Assembly: GCA_023667315.1 (NCBI GenBank)
Contig: JAMPAI010000002.1
Location: 186,001-250,000, forward strand
Length of the DNA: 64,000 bases
From: Ruminococcus flavefaciens
Lineage (GTDB): Bacteria; Bacteroidota; Bacteroidia; Bacteroidales; P3
Direction: 5' to 3'
The position numbers and the translations under genes were made by a program. Positions within the stretch are counted from its first letter, which is position 1; each line of letters begins with the position of its first letter. Under the pieces are notes generated by a model. That model was given only the letters and a program-made list of their open reading frames with translations, had not been told where the DNA came from and ran no database searches. This document shows, one piece after another, positions 36,189-46,013 of the stretch.

Positions 36189-36220
36189 CGCCCGCTTCTC
36201 GCGAGCAAAAAACAACGAAC

Positions 36221-38077
36221 ATGGAAAGAGAAAGACTTTTTTCTGAGTTTCCGGCCGTTTCCACCCAGGAGTGGATGGACGCCATCGTAAAGGACCTCAA
36301 AGGTGCCGATTTCAATAAAAAATTGGTTTGGAAAACCCCCGAAGGCTTTAACGTGAACCCGTTCTACCGGGCGGAAGACATCGAGAACATAGCCTATTCG
36401 GATGCCGAACCGGGGCAGTTCCCCTACGTTCGCGGCAACAAGACCGAAGGCAACAACTGGGAAATACGCCAGGACTTCCATATTTCCGACATCGCCGCCT
36501 GCAACCGTCTGGCTGCCCAGGCCGCCGCCAAGGGCGCCGAAGCGGTGGGGCTCTGCGTCAAGGAAGTAAACGACGCAACGCAGATGGAACAACTGCTCCA
36601 TGGCATCGACCTGACCCGCACCGCCGTTCACTTTATCGGCAGCCGCGACTATGCCAAGACGCTCGAACTGTTTACGGAATACCTCAAGAAAAGCCGCATC
36701 AAGCCCGAACAGGTAAAGGGCTCCATCAACTTCGACCCCCTGGCCTACGCGCTGCTGCACGGAAACTACTACCAGTCGCTCGAAAAGAACATCGACGAAT
36801 GCGTGGCCATCTTCAACAGATACGCCGAAACCCTGCCCCACTTCAGGCTGCTGGGCATCAATGCCTCGCTGCTGCACAACGCCGGCGCATACGGGGTTCA
36901 GGAACTGGGTCTTGCGCTCAACTGGGCGGTGGAATACTTTGCCCGCCTTACCGACAAGGGGCTGAGCATCGACACGATCGCCCCCAGAACCACCCTGACC
37001 TTGGGCATAGGTTCCAACTACTTTATGGAAACGGCCAAGCTGCGCGCCGCCCGCCTCTTGTGGGCCTATATGATGCAGGAATTCAAGCCCGCGCAGGAAA
37101 GCAGCAAGGTGGCCTTTATACACGCTGAAGTCTCCACCTGGAACAAATCGGTGTACGACCCCTACGTGAACCTGCTCCGTTCGGCCACCGAGGCCATGAG
37201 CGCGGCCATCGGCGGCGCCGACTCCATTTACGTGAACGACTTCTCGGAAGCCTTCCGCGACTCCGACGAGTTCTCGGCCCGTATCGCCCGCAACCAGCAG
37301 ATCATATTGAAGGAAGAGTCTTTCTTTAACCGTATCGTGGATCCCGCCGCCGGTTCCTACTATATCGAGAACCTTACCGCGAACATGGCCGAACAGGCTT
37401 GGAAACTCTTCTTGGAAATCGAAGACAAGGGCGGGTTCGCCGCCTGCTACGAAAGCGGCCTGATTCAGGACAAGGTGGCCGAATGCGCCGCCAAGCGCAA
37501 CGAAGACCTGGCCAAGCGCAAGATCGTGCTTACGGGCGTGAACCAGTTCCCCAACCTCAACGAAAAAGAGGCCGAGCATATTCAGAAAACGGAACAGGAA
37601 GCACCTGAAGCCGGCAAGTTCAAGACAATCGCGCCCTATCACGCGGCGCGCGCCTTCGAGGAACTGCGCCTGCAGACCGAAGCCTTCGCCAAGAAGAACG
37701 GCCGCCGTCCCAAAGTGTTCCTGCTTACCTGTGGCAACCTGGCCATGCGCAAGGCCCGCGCCGGATTCGCCACCAATTTCTTCGGTTGCTTAGGCTACGA
37801 GATCATCGACAACGCCGGTTTTGAAAACGGCGCACAAGGCGCCAAGGCCGCCCTGGAAAGCAAGGCCGACATTACCGTACTTTGCAGCAGCGACGAGGAA
37901 TACGCCGATCTGGCCGCACAGGTCTGCCCCGCGCTCAAAGGCAATACCCATATCGTGTATGCCGGCGCCGCAGCCGACGAAGAACCTTTCCGTGCGTTGG
38001 GCGTGGAATGCTTTATCCACGTGCGCAGCAACGTGTTGGAAACGCTGCGCCATTTCCAGCAGCTGCTTATTAAGTAA
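36221..38077 (+). CDS. mutA: Methylmalonyl-CoA mutase small subunit
   Basis: A 618-residue small (non-catalytic) subunit of the heterodimeric mutase that interconverts succinyl-CoA and methylmalonyl-CoA for propionate formation. The opening FPAVSTQEWMDAIVKDLKGADFNKK, the SRDYAKTLELFTEYL region, IAPRTTLTLGIGSNYFMETAKLRAARLLW and the C-terminal degenerate B12-like domain (KVFLLTCGNLAMRKARAGFATNFF) are characteristic; no DxHxxG is seen, as expected for this subunit. The catalytic mutB, normally immediately downstream, is missing here and replaced by mntP 12 bp away. Confidence 0.94.
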   Translation: MERERLFSEFPAVSTQEWMDAIVKDLKGADFNKKLVWKTPEGFNVNPFYRAEDIENIAYSDAEPGQFPYVRGNKTEGNNWEIRQDFHISDIAACNRLAAQAAAKGAEAVGLCVKEVNDATQMEQLLHGIDLTRTAVHFIGSRDYAKTLELFTEYLKKSRIKPEQVKGSINFDPLAYALLHGNYYQSLEKNIDECVAIFNRYAETLPHFRLLGINASLLHNAGAYGVQELGLALNWAVEYFARLTDKGLSIDTIAPRTTLTLGIGSNYFMETAKLRAARLLWAYMMQEFKPAQESSKVAFIHAEVSTWNKSVYDPYVNLLRSATEAMSAAIGGADSIYVNDFSEAFRDSDEFSARIARNQQIILKEESFFNRIVDPAAGSYYIENLTANMAEQAWKLFLEIEDKGGFAACYESGLIQDKVAECAAKRNEDLAKRKIVLTGVNQFPNLNEKEAEHIQKTEQEAPEAGKFKTIAPYHAARAFEELRLQTEAFAKKNGRRPKVFLLTCGNLAMRKARAGFATNFFGCLGYEIIDNAGFENGAQGAKAALESKADITVLCSSDEEYADLAAQVCPALKGNTHIVYAGAAADEEPFRALGVECFIHVRSNVLETLRHFQQLLIK

Positions 38078-38089
38078 AAAACGCGGTCG

Positions 38090-38707
38090 ATGGGCCTTTT
38101 CTCGCTCCTGCTGCTCGCCATATCGCTGTCGGTGGATTGCTTTATCATCTGCCTTATTTTCGGCATGCAGCGCGCGGCCTGGAAAACCTCGCTCAAAGCG
38201 GGCGAAAAAGACCCTTTTCCCGCCTTATCCAAAACCACCCTGCAGGCCGCCCTGGTGTTTGCCCTCTGTCATATCCTGATGATTGTCTTGGGATGGCTCC
38301 TGGGCTGGGGAATCCTGCCGATCGTGGAAAGGTACGCCTACTGGGTGGCCTTCGCCATCCTGTGCGCGGTGGGGCTCAAGACCATTATCGACGGTTTCAA
38401 CAAGAAGGAAAATTCGTTGAAGGCACACGCCATGTTCGGCGGCAAGTCGATGCTGCTGCTTTCGGTAGCGGTGAGCGTGGATGCCTTCGCCGTGGGCGTG
38501 AGCATGAAGATGGTGGGCATGCAGCTGCCCCTTACCTGCCTCAGCGTGGGCGCCATCGTGTTCCTGCTGAGCTGCGCCGGCGTGCTGACCGGCTTTTTCC
38601 TGCACAGACAGATGCAGAAAGTATCCACGGCCACCCTCAACCTGATCGGCGGCCTGGTGTTGATCGGCATCGGGGTGCGCATCCTTGTGTCGAACCTCAA
38701 CGCATAA
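38090..38707 (+). CDS. mntP: MntP-type manganese efflux membrane protein
   Basis: A 205-residue protein with about six membrane helices in the two-fold MntP (YebN) arrangement: LLLAISLSVDCFIICLIFG in the first half and LLLSVAVSVDAFAVGVSMKM in the second, with the paired SVD motifs of the family that line the metal path. It probably exports Mn(II). It lies 12 bp after mutA and 6 bp before queD, so it is in the mutA-mntP-queD-apbE operon, with no obvious metabolic link. Confidence 0.85.
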   Translation: MGLFSLLLLAISLSVDCFIICLIFGMQRAAWKTSLKAGEKDPFPALSKTTLQAALVFALCHILMIVLGWLLGWGILPIVERYAYWVAFAILCAVGLKTIIDGFNKKENSLKAHAMFGGKSMLLLSVAVSVDAFAVGVSMKMVGMQLPLTCLSVGAIVFLLSCAGVLTGFFLHRQMQKVSTATLNLIGGLVLIGIGVRILVSNLNA

Positions 38708-38713
38708 TTCCTT

Positions 38714-39184
38714 ATGGCAAGAATCAGCATCACCAAGATATTCACGTTCGAGGCCGCCCATCTCCTGAAGGGCTACGACGGCCTGTGCGCCAACATTCAC
38801 GGACATTCCTACCGCCTGGAGGTAAGCGTTTACTCGCCCGCCCTGAGCGTGAAGCCCGGCTGTTTCCTGCATTCGGACGAAAGCGACCCCAAGAACGGCA
38901 TGCTGTTCGATTTCTCGGAACTTAAGAAACTGGTGAACCAGGCCATCATCGACCGTTTCGACCACAGTCTGGTGCTGAACGAAAACATAGGCGAAGACTT
39001 GTTGCAGGCCTTGCAGAAGAACTCGCTGCGCATCGTGCGCGTGCCCTACCAGCCCACGAGCGAGAACATGCTGCTCGATTTCGCCGCACGCCTGCAGCAG
39101 GTGCTGCCCGCCCCCATCGAATTAAAGAAACTGCGGCTCTACGAAACCGCCACCTCCTATACCGACTACGAAAGTGAAGCCTAA
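38714..39184 (+). CDS. queD: 6-carboxytetrahydropterin synthase
   Basis: A 156-residue PTPS-family enzyme of queuosine synthesis. Zinc ligands are His17 (FEAAHLL) and the pair in ANIHGHSY; DHSLVLN and the terminal LYETATSY are also conserved. It makes the substrate of QueE, encoded 36 kb away. Its 3' end overlaps the GTG start of apbE by 11 bp. Confidence 0.93.
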   Translation: MARISITKIFTFEAAHLLKGYDGLCANIHGHSYRLEVSVYSPALSVKPGCFLHSDESDPKNGMLFDFSELKKLVNQAIIDRFDHSLVLNENIGEDLLQALQKNSLRIVRVPYQPTSENMLLDFAARLQQVLPAPIELKKLRLYETATSYTDYESEA

Positions 39185-40184
39185 AATCCTATACGCCCTC
39201 TGCCTGTTTAACTGCCTTTTCCTGGCCGCCTGCGCACCAAGCGAGGAAAAGATGGAGAAGATGACAGGGCTGGCGCAAGGCTCCTATTACGCCATAAGCT
39301 ATTACACGAAAGACCCGCGCCTGGGCGTGGAGAAGTTGCAGCCGCGCATCGACTCGCTGCTGCATGCGTTCGACCTCTGCGCCTCGCTTTGGAACGACAG
39401 TTCGGAGATTTGCCGGGTGAACCGCAACGAGGATTTCTCCCCCAGCTCCATGTTCTGCGATATGTTCGGAAAGGCGCAGCAGATCTCGCGGCTTACCCAC
39501 GGCCGGTTCGACATTACAGTAGGTCCCCTCACGCGGGCGTACGGCTTCGGCGCGGCCAAAAAACAAAGCCTGAGCGAGGCTGAACGCAAGGAGATACTTT
39601 CTTACGTGGGCTGGCGGAAAGTGCGCCTGAACAACGGAAGGATAGAAAAAGACGACGCCCGCCTGCAGCTGGACTTCAACGCCATCGCCCAGGGCTACTG
39701 CGCCGACGTGGTGGCCGGATTCCTGAACGGACTGGGCATTACCCGCTTTCTGGCGGACATAGGCGGGGAAATCCGCAGCCAAGGCAGCAAGACGGGACAG
39801 AAACCCTGGATCGTGGGCATAGAACGCCCCGCCCCGGACGCGGATGCCGAACGCAGCATACTGTCGAAACTGGAACTCGAGAACCGTTCGCTGGTGACCT
39901 CGGGCAACTACCGCAAGTATTTCGAGGAGAACGGCAGGCGTTTTTCGCACACAATAGACCCTGAAAGCGGGATTTCCACGCAGCACAACCTGCTGAGCGC
40001 CACGGTGCTGTGCCAAGACTGCTGGGAGGCCGACGCGGTGGCCACCGCCTGCATGGTGATGGGCAAAGACAGCGCCATAAGCTTTCAGCAGCGCTTTGCC
40101 GACCGCTACGAACTCTTTCTGATCTACGCCGAGAACGACAGCCTCAAGACCTGGCATTCGGCCGGTTTCCCGCTGGCGGAATAA
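39174..40184 (+). CDS. apbE: FAD:protein FMN transferase (ApbE), lipoprotein
   Basis: A 336-residue ApbE from GTG 39174, inside the end of queD. The signal sequence ends in a lipobox LAAC (Cys20), so the enzyme is outside the inner membrane. Motifs: LAQGSYYAISYYT, FDITVGPLTRAYGF, LDFNAIAQGYCADVVAGFL, ADIGGEIRSQG and the C-terminal YRKYFEENGRRFSHTIDPESG. It transfers FMN covalently to Thr in targets such as NqrB/NqrC or RnfD/G of the sodium pumps. The overlap implies translational coupling. Confidence 0.93.
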   Translation: MKPKILYALCLFNCLFLAACAPSEEKMEKMTGLAQGSYYAISYYTKDPRLGVEKLQPRIDSLLHAFDLCASLWNDSSEICRVNRNEDFSPSSMFCDMFGKAQQISRLTHGRFDITVGPLTRAYGFGAAKKQSLSEAERKEILSYVGWRKVRLNNGRIEKDDARLQLDFNAIAQGYCADVVAGFLNGLGITRFLADIGGEIRSQGSKTGQKPWIVGIERPAPDADAERSILSKLELENRSLVTSGNYRKYFEENGRRFSHTIDPESGISTQHNLLSATVLCQDCWEADAVATACMVMGKDSAISFQQRFADRYELFLIYAENDSLKTWHSAGFPLAE

Positions 40185-40232
40185 TTCCTGTATATCCATA
40201 GGCTTCTTTTTGGTTTCTCCAATAATTTTGGA

Positions 40233-40240
40233 TACCTTTA
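40233..40240 (+). promoter_or_regulatory. -7-like promoter box for the 40.3-kb surface protein
   Basis: TACCTTTA, one base off the consensus TAnnTTTG, with a TTG about 20 bp upstream matching the -33 spacing. The start would fall within the left arm of the large palindrome at 40242. Confidence 0.5.
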
Positions 40241-40241
40241 T

Positions 40242-40290
40242 GTGTTGTTTTGAAGGTTTTGACGATTGTCGAAAACCTTCAAAACAACAC
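40242..40290 (+). promoter_or_regulatory. Large perfect palindrome upstream of the surface protein
   Basis: Perfect 19-bp arms (GTGTTGTTTTGAAGGTTTT at 40242-40260, complement at 40272-40290) around 11 bases that can pair further (GAC/GTC). It lies 44 bp before the ATG at 40334 and directly after the -7 box. There is no T-run on either side, so a regulatory role (protein-binding site or 5' leader structure) is more likely than termination of apbE. Confidence 0.7.
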
Positions 40291-40333
40291 ACCAACCAAA
40301 CCAACAAAACATTAAACAAACATCTTTAAAACC

Positions 40334-43300
40334 ATGAAGAAGTTCTTCTTGGCATTAGGGTTGTCTGCTACAATCCTTCTGTCTGCCGCCTTGGGGCAGC
40401 CCGCTGCAAAAATGCAGCCCGCCGCATCCGGCTCGGTAAAAAAAATCGAAACTACCGGCCAGGTGGATTTCAAACAATGGCAAAAACAGAATCCGGAGCT
40501 TGCGAAGAAACTCGGTATCAACACCGCGAAGCGTTTGCAAGGTGCCCTTACGCTGCACAAGCCGCAACCCACCGCCTCTATTCAACACGTATCCACTATC
40601 AAATCCGATAACCCCGACAAAGCCACAGTAAAATTAACTGTAGGCAACGCTTGGGGCGATGGCTCCGGATATCAAGTGCTTCTCGATGCAGATGCGAAAT
40701 TCTGCGACGACCTTTCGACTGACGACGGATGCCTTCCCAGCGGTCTCATTCAAAATTACTACGACCAGGCGGAAGGCAAAATTCCCGCCAATGCAACACC
40801 CGAAGTCGGCAAAACCTCCATTTTAGACAAAAAGGAGGCCTCTTTGGATATTGATGGCGGAATTTACGACATTCTTGTAGTAAACCCCGCCATAGAAGAA
40901 GATGAATTCAATGTATGGATCGTCGGAGGCAATGCTTTATGGGACAATTTCCAACTTATGGCCGGTTATACCTATACCTTCTCCGTATCCATAAATTGGG
41001 ATATTCCAAGCGAAGATTGTACGCTTGACCTTCCCTTGAACATCTCGGCCGACAGAATCAATTTACCGGCCGTAAGTTGCGAGATTGGCTCCGAAGCCAA
41101 CGTAACCTTACACCTCAGCAACAATGGTTCCGCCGACATCAACAGCTACAAGGTATGGTACCAGGTAGAAGGCAGCAGTGATGTTGTTACCGAAACCGTT
41201 TCTACCGTATTGCCGGCAGGAAAGCAAGCCGAATATACATTCAACAAAAAAATATCTGTTGCCGATCCCGACTCCATTTATACGGTTTACGGCGGACTCG
41301 TTGCCTTTGAAGGGGATGCCTCTAAGGCAGACGACACCGTAACAGGCTGCATTATTAAAAGAAGCGCCGTAAATGTCCCTTACACTTTCGATATCGGGAA
41401 ATACGACTTGTTCGGTCAACCGATTGCATGGAATCTCGGTAAAGAAGCCGTAAACCTATGGGAACCCGGATATCCCTTAATGTCGCGGTGCGTAAATCTG
41501 GAGGAAGGTAAGACCTACCGGATTTCCTGCGAATTTTATGCAGGTATAATCTTTTTAGGCTTTCTTCCTCTACCCGAAACTTACCATGTGGGGTTCGGCC
41601 GCACCTCCACGCCTTTCTCGGAATGGGATACCGTGGCCTCAGACGAACAATACCTATCGAGCGATTGGGCTCCTCTTGAATTTACGGTTAGACCGCAAGA
41701 ATCCGGTACCTACGCATTTTATTTCCAGGCTGATGAAATCGGATTTTTCGGAATCCGCGATGTTTCCATCAGCGAGGTAGCTGCCCACGATGCCCGTTTG
41801 AGTTCCATTTCCACTGGTTTGGCCCGCTTGATTCCCGCCGATCAGGCAAATGGTTCCTTTACCGCTTCCGTTGCGGTTCAAAATAGAGGTTATGAGAACA
41901 TCGACGAGGCAGAGGTCTCCATCAGCCTGAATGGAAACATTATCGGCAATTCTAAAATAAAGGATATCAAACCCAATCTGACTAAAAGCACCGATGTTTC
42001 CATAACGACAAGCGGCCTCAAGATAAATGACCTGGCTAAATTTACCGCCACGGTAACCATACAGGGAGAAGACGAAAACCATCTGTCCGATAACGCCAAA
42101 GAACAGACCATTGAGATAACCGATGTCGATATGGTTTACGACTACGTTACAGAAGATATGTACACGGACCGGTATTCCATCGGTACGGACGGAGGCAGTG
42201 TGGGATGCGGCATTCCTTTCAGCCTGAGCCAGAAAGATACCCTAACCGCCGTTTCTTTTGGATGGGAAGCCTTTATTTCCGATTTGAAAATAGGTATCCG
42301 TATTCAAAAATGGAATAAGGAAACTTTCCTTCTGGATGACCCCCTATACGATGTAACTGTTTACAGAGGCACCGAAGCCGGACAGCACTCGTATAAAACG
42401 CCCGCCATTATCCTGGAAGCCGGCGACTATATGATTTCAGCCATACAGCTTACCGCCGAACCTTACGGCCTGATTACCGATGCAAGAAAAGACGGCACCC
42501 TGTATGTTACGACAAACTATCCCGTTACCTTTATGTCGGAATTGGGAACACCGTCTATCCGCGCCGTATTCGGACATGACGGAAAACCGATGAAGAAAGA
42601 CGTTTATGTTGCTGAAATCACCAGTCCTCAACAAACGGGAATCTTCGCCAACAACCAGGTAATTACAGCAAGGATCCTCAATCAAGGATACGAACAGTTG
42701 GAAGCCCCCCTTACCTTGATGGTGGACGGAAAAACGGTCGGGAACAAAACCGTGACGTTAAAACCTTACGAACAAACCGAGGTTCTTTTTATCGCGGACC
42801 TATCCACGCCCAATACCGAATACGAACTTACCGTTTTCTCCTCGCTTGCCGATGACGAAGATCCGAGCAACGATAAGTGCACAAAAAAAGTAAAATCCCT
42901 GCAGCCTGCCGACCCCTATGTGATGGATTGGGAAAATTGCGAGGACTTTTCCACCAATGGGTTTAATCCCGTATGGAAAGCTGTTGACGAAGACGGGGCA
43001 CCCACATACGGATTCCAGACCCTTTATTTTCCCCATATGGAAGAAGCTTTCGCCTTTATAGCCTTCAACCCAAATGTCTTGGAAGGCGCAGATGAACATA
43101 TGATGCCTCATAGCGGACAACGTTTCGGGGCTTCTTTCTGCTCTTCGGCCGGCGTAAACAACGATTGGCTAATTTCTCCAAAACTGAAGATCATAGAAGG
43201 GAAAGCATTTATGTCTTTCTTTGTAAAGACCTACAATGACGCCTATGGTTTGGAACGCTATAAGGTTTTAGTTTCCGAAACTGATGACGCAGTAAGCAGT

Positions 43301-43726
43301 TTTACCCAAATCGGTGAAACACTTGAAGCTCCTTCTCAAAATTGGGCTAAAGTTGAAATCGACTTGAACAAATACGCTGGCAAAGAAGTGCACCTGGCGA
43401 TTCAATGTCTTTCCGAAGACCAATTGATGTTTATGATCGATGACATTACTGTGTGCACCTCCTTAAGCAATGAAGGGGTTGCCAAACTTTCCTCCCTGCT
43501 GTCGCTTTATCCCAATCCCGCCCATGAAACGATTATCATCCATGCCGTGGACGTGGCGATTAACGAAGTGGCCATCTACAATCCAGCCGGAATTTTGCTT
43601 CAGCATTTCAATGACCTTAACACAACAGACTTCATTTACAACGTAAGGAATCTTGCCGCCGGCGTTTACTTTGCCCGCGTCGCCACCGAACAGGGTGTTG
43701 CCGTGCTTAAGTTTATGGTTCGGTAA
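40334..43726 (+). CDS. Large secreted protein with type IX sorting tail
   Basis: An 1130-residue exported protein: signal peptide to about residue 21 (LGLSATILLSAALG), several CARDB/Ig-like beta domains with conserved NxG-Y-x-L repeats (VSCEIGSEANVTLHLSNNGS, VAVQNRGYENIDEAEVSISL, ITARILNQGYEQLEAPLTLM), a choice-of-anchor J / cleaved-adhesin domain beginning MDWENCEDFSTNGF (about 865-1045), and a C-terminal type A sorting domain from about 1060 (LYPNPAHETIIIH ... NLAAGVYFARV). The last part directs export through the type IX system and anchoring or release at the surface. No enzyme domain is visible. Confidence 0.88.
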   Translation: MKKFFLALGLSATILLSAALGQPAAKMQPAASGSVKKIETTGQVDFKQWQKQNPELAKKLGINTAKRLQGALTLHKPQPTASIQHVSTIKSDNPDKATVKLTVGNAWGDGSGYQVLLDADAKFCDDLSTDDGCLPSGLIQNYYDQAEGKIPANATPEVGKTSILDKKEASLDIDGGIYDILVVNPAIEEDEFNVWIVGGNALWDNFQLMAGYTYTFSVSINWDIPSEDCTLDLPLNISADRINLPAVSCEIGSEANVTLHLSNNGSADINSYKVWYQVEGSSDVVTETVSTVLPAGKQAEYTFNKKISVADPDSIYTVYGGLVAFEGDASKADDTVTGCIIKRSAVNVPYTFDIGKYDLFGQPIAWNLGKEAVNLWEPGYPLMSRCVNLEEGKTYRISCEFYAGIIFLGFLPLPETYHVGFGRTSTPFSEWDTVASDEQYLSSDWAPLEFTVRPQESGTYAFYFQADEIGFFGIRDVSISEVAAHDARLSSISTGLARLIPADQANGSFTASVAVQNRGYENIDEAEVSISLNGNIIGNSKIKDIKPNLTKSTDVSITTSGLKINDLAKFTATVTIQGEDENHLSDNAKEQTIEITDVDMVYDYVTEDMYTDRYSIGTDGGSVGCGIPFSLSQKDTLTAVSFGWEAFISDLKIGIRIQKWNKETFLLDDPLYDVTVYRGTEAGQHSYKTPAIILEAGDYMISAIQLTAEPYGLITDARKDGTLYVTTNYPVTFMSELGTPSIRAVFGHDGKPMKKDVYVAEITSPQQTGIFANNQVITARILNQGYEQLEAPLTLMVDGKTVGNKTVTLKPYEQTEVLFIADLSTPNTEYELTVFSSLADDEDPSNDKCTKKVKSLQPADPYVMDWENCEDFSTNGFNPVWKAVDEDGAPTYGFQTLYFPHMEEAFAFIAFNPNVLEGADEHMMPHSGQRFGASFCSSAGVNNDWLISPKLKIIEGKAFMSFFVKTYNDAYGLERYKVLVSETDDAVSSFTQIGETLEAPSQNWAKVEIDLNKYAGKEVHLAIQCLSEDQLMFMIDDITVCTSLSNEGVAKLSSLLSLYPNPAHETIIIHAVDVAINEVAIYNPAGILLQHFNDLNTTDFIYNVRNLAAGVYFARVATEQGVAVLKFMVR

Positions 43727-43756
43727 AACCTGCCTGTTCCCTGCGGGGAATATATG

Positions 43757-43795
43757 CGAAGGGCGGAAACTTTCAGTTTCTGCCCTTCGTTTTTG
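43757..43795 (+). terminator. Terminator of the 40.3-kb surface protein gene
   Basis: 15-bp arms (CGAAGGGCGGAAACT and AGTTTCTGCCCTTCG, one mismatch) with a 3-bp loop followed by a T-run, 30 bp after the stop. Confidence 0.9.
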
Positions 43796-43808
43796 TAAGG
43801 AATCTGTT

Positions 43809-45962
43809 TTATCCGAGCGTGTCGCGCACCACTTGCAGGATCTCGTCGCCGTACTGGGCGGCCTTTACCTTGCCGATGCCCTTCAGGCCGAGCAGTTCCG
43901 CCTTGGTGCGGGGGGCGGCTTGGGCGATGCTTATCAAGGCCTTCTGTGAAAGGATCATGAAGGCGGGCTTTTCCTCTTCCTTGTATTTTGCCGTGCGCCA
44001 GGCCCGCAATGCCTCGAATAGGCGGGCGTAGTCTTCGCCTACCGGCAGTTCATGAGTTTCGTCTATATCTGTTTCGGACTTCGTTTTCGGGGTCGCAGAA
44101 GGGCTTTCCTTTTTCGCGGTTTTTGTTTTTCTTTCCGGCAACGTGTCTTTTTCCTTTTCGAAGAACTGTTCCGACTTAGCGCGCAGATAGGCGGTGATGT
44201 CGAAGGCCTTTTTCTCGCACAGCAAGCGGAGCGTGTTCTGTTTTTCGGTAAACAGCCGCTTCAGTTCGGCCTTCCTGTCGGCCAGCCTTTCCTGTTCCTT
44301 TTGGTTGTCGATTTCTACCGACAGGCGCGGGATAAGCCCTTGCAGTATGGCTTCGAGCTTTTGCAGGAAGTACACGGCGGCCTTGGTGCAGCGTTCGTCC
44401 TGATGAGCCCTGTCACGATATTGCAGGCGGTTTATCTCCACGAAGAAACGTTCGCCCACGGAAAATACATCCTGTTCGAAATCGGCCACAGCCTGCAGTA
44501 TATCGCCGTACAGGCGCGGATAGACATCGGGCAGCACCCTGTGCGCCACATCGCTTATCTCCCGCAGGCACTGCCGCAGGGCGGAGAAGTTGAACTGGTG
44601 CCGTATCAGGTCGAAACGGTAATCTTCCTTGCATTGCGCCAGAAAACCGGCGTTGGAGCCGAAATCGTTGTTCTGGACAAAGCTGTCTATGCGCTCGTCG
44701 CCCACGATCGATTCGGGCGTGAGGGGCGAACGCAGCACGATGCCTTCCAGCGTGCGGCAACGGCTCAGCGCCACATACACCTGCCCGTGGGCGAAGGCGC
44801 GCCCGGCATCGATCACCACCTTGCTGAACGTAAGCCCCTGGCTCTTGTGTATGGTTACCGCCCAGGCCAGCCGCAGGGGAATCTGCTTGAACGAGCCCTC
44901 CACATCGGCCTTTATCTCTTTGGTCTCGTTGTCGATAACGTACCGGGTGTTTTCCCAGGATTCGGCCTCCACCTTTATCTCCTCAGGCTCCCGGTTTTCC
45001 TCGTTACACCTGACCCATACGGCGTTTTCCCCGCAGCGGGTCACGAAGCCTATCTTGCCGTTGTAGTAGCGGCGGTCGGGCGAGGAATCGTTCTTTACGA
45101 ACATTACCTGCGCCCCTGGCTTAAACCGCAACGCGAATGCGGTGGGATACGAGGATTCGGGAAAGGTGCCGCTTATCTGCGCCTCATAGACACTCTCCCT
45201 TTCGGGCAGCGCGGCCAGACTCGCCTCGTTGATGCGGTCGCTCTGGTAGTTGTGGGTGGTAAGGGTGATGTAGCCGTCTTTTTCGGGCGGAACGAAGCCG
45301 GGCACATAGCGCGAATGCAGCAGTTCGAGCACACCCGGGTCGATATTCCGGGTGCGGATCTTTTCCAGAAGCCCGATAAATGCCTCGTCGTTCTGCCGGT
45401 AGATCTTTTGCAGTTCCACACACGAAAACCCCACGCTCTTAAGCGCCTCGCTCTCGAAAAAGTAAGGTGAGGCGTAGTATTCTTTCATCTGCTCCCACTC
45501 GTCGTCTTTCACGATGGGCGCCAGCTGCTGCAGGTCGCCGATCATCAGCAGCTGCACGCCGCCGAATGGACGGTGGTCGTTGCGGTACCGCTTCAGGATG
45601 CCGCTTACCTCGTCCAGGATGTCGGCGCGGAGCATACTCACCTCATCGATCACCATCAGATCGATGCTGCGCATAAGGTTTATCTTCTCCTTGCCGATAC
45701 GGAACTTGTTCTTGCGGCTGTAGCCGGGCAGGTAAAGCCCGAAGGGAAGCTGGAAAAAGGAATGGAGCGTGCTGCCGCCGGCATTGATGGCCGCGATTCC
45801 GGTGGGCGCAAGCACCACCATGCGCTTGGCCGAACGCCGCACCAGTTCTTTGAGGAATGTGGTCTTTCCGGTACCCGCCCTGCCGGTAAGGAACAGGTTC
45901 TGGTCGGTTTCCTCCACCAGTTCCATCGCAAAGGCGAACTCCGGGTTAACGTCTACTTTCAT
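43809..45962 (-). CDS. Pif1-type helicase with C-terminal HRDC domain
   Basis: A 717-residue superfamily 1B helicase. Walker A GRAGTGKTT is at about 27-35, motif Ia APTGIAAINAGGSTLHSFF, Walker B MVIDEVSM near 110, motif III GDLQQLAPI, and the C-terminal WAVTIHKSQGLTFSKVVID and GQVYVALSRC motifs. The C-terminal region includes a charged linker and an HRDC-like domain (LFEALRAWRTAKYKEEEKPAFMILSQKAL ... here split) for nucleic acid binding. This is a common Bacteroidota protein likely to resolve structured DNA or forks. It converges on the surface protein gene, sharing the 43.76-kb terminator region. Confidence 0.9.
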   Translation of the reverse strand: MKVDVNPEFAFAMELVEETDQNLFLTGRAGTGKTTFLKELVRRSAKRMVVLAPTGIAAINAGGSTLHSFFQLPFGLYLPGYSRKNKFRIGKEKINLMRSIDLMVIDEVSMLRADILDEVSGILKRYRNDHRPFGGVQLLMIGDLQQLAPIVKDDEWEQMKEYYASPYFFESEALKSVGFSCVELQKIYRQNDEAFIGLLEKIRTRNIDPGVLELLHSRYVPGFVPPEKDGYITLTTHNYQSDRINEASLAALPERESVYEAQISGTFPESSYPTAFALRFKPGAQVMFVKNDSSPDRRYYNGKIGFVTRCGENAVWVRCNEENREPEEIKVEAESWENTRYVIDNETKEIKADVEGSFKQIPLRLAWAVTIHKSQGLTFSKVVIDAGRAFAHGQVYVALSRCRTLEGIVLRSPLTPESIVGDERIDSFVQNNDFGSNAGFLAQCKEDYRFDLIRHQFNFSALRQCLREISDVAHRVLPDVYPRLYGDILQAVADFEQDVFSVGERFFVEINRLQYRDRAHQDERCTKAAVYFLQKLEAILQGLIPRLSVEIDNQKEQERLADRKAELKRLFTEKQNTLRLLCEKKAFDITAYLRAKSEQFFEKEKDTLPERKTKTAKKESPSATPKTKSETDIDETHELPVGEDYARLFEALRAWRTAKYKEEEKPAFMILSQKALISIAQAAPRTKAELLGLKGIGKVKAAQYGDEILQVVRDTLG

Positions 45963-46013
45963 GTATTCTGTCTTGCACGCTTCAGCCCAAAGTTACAACA
46001 AGCTTTCCGATTT

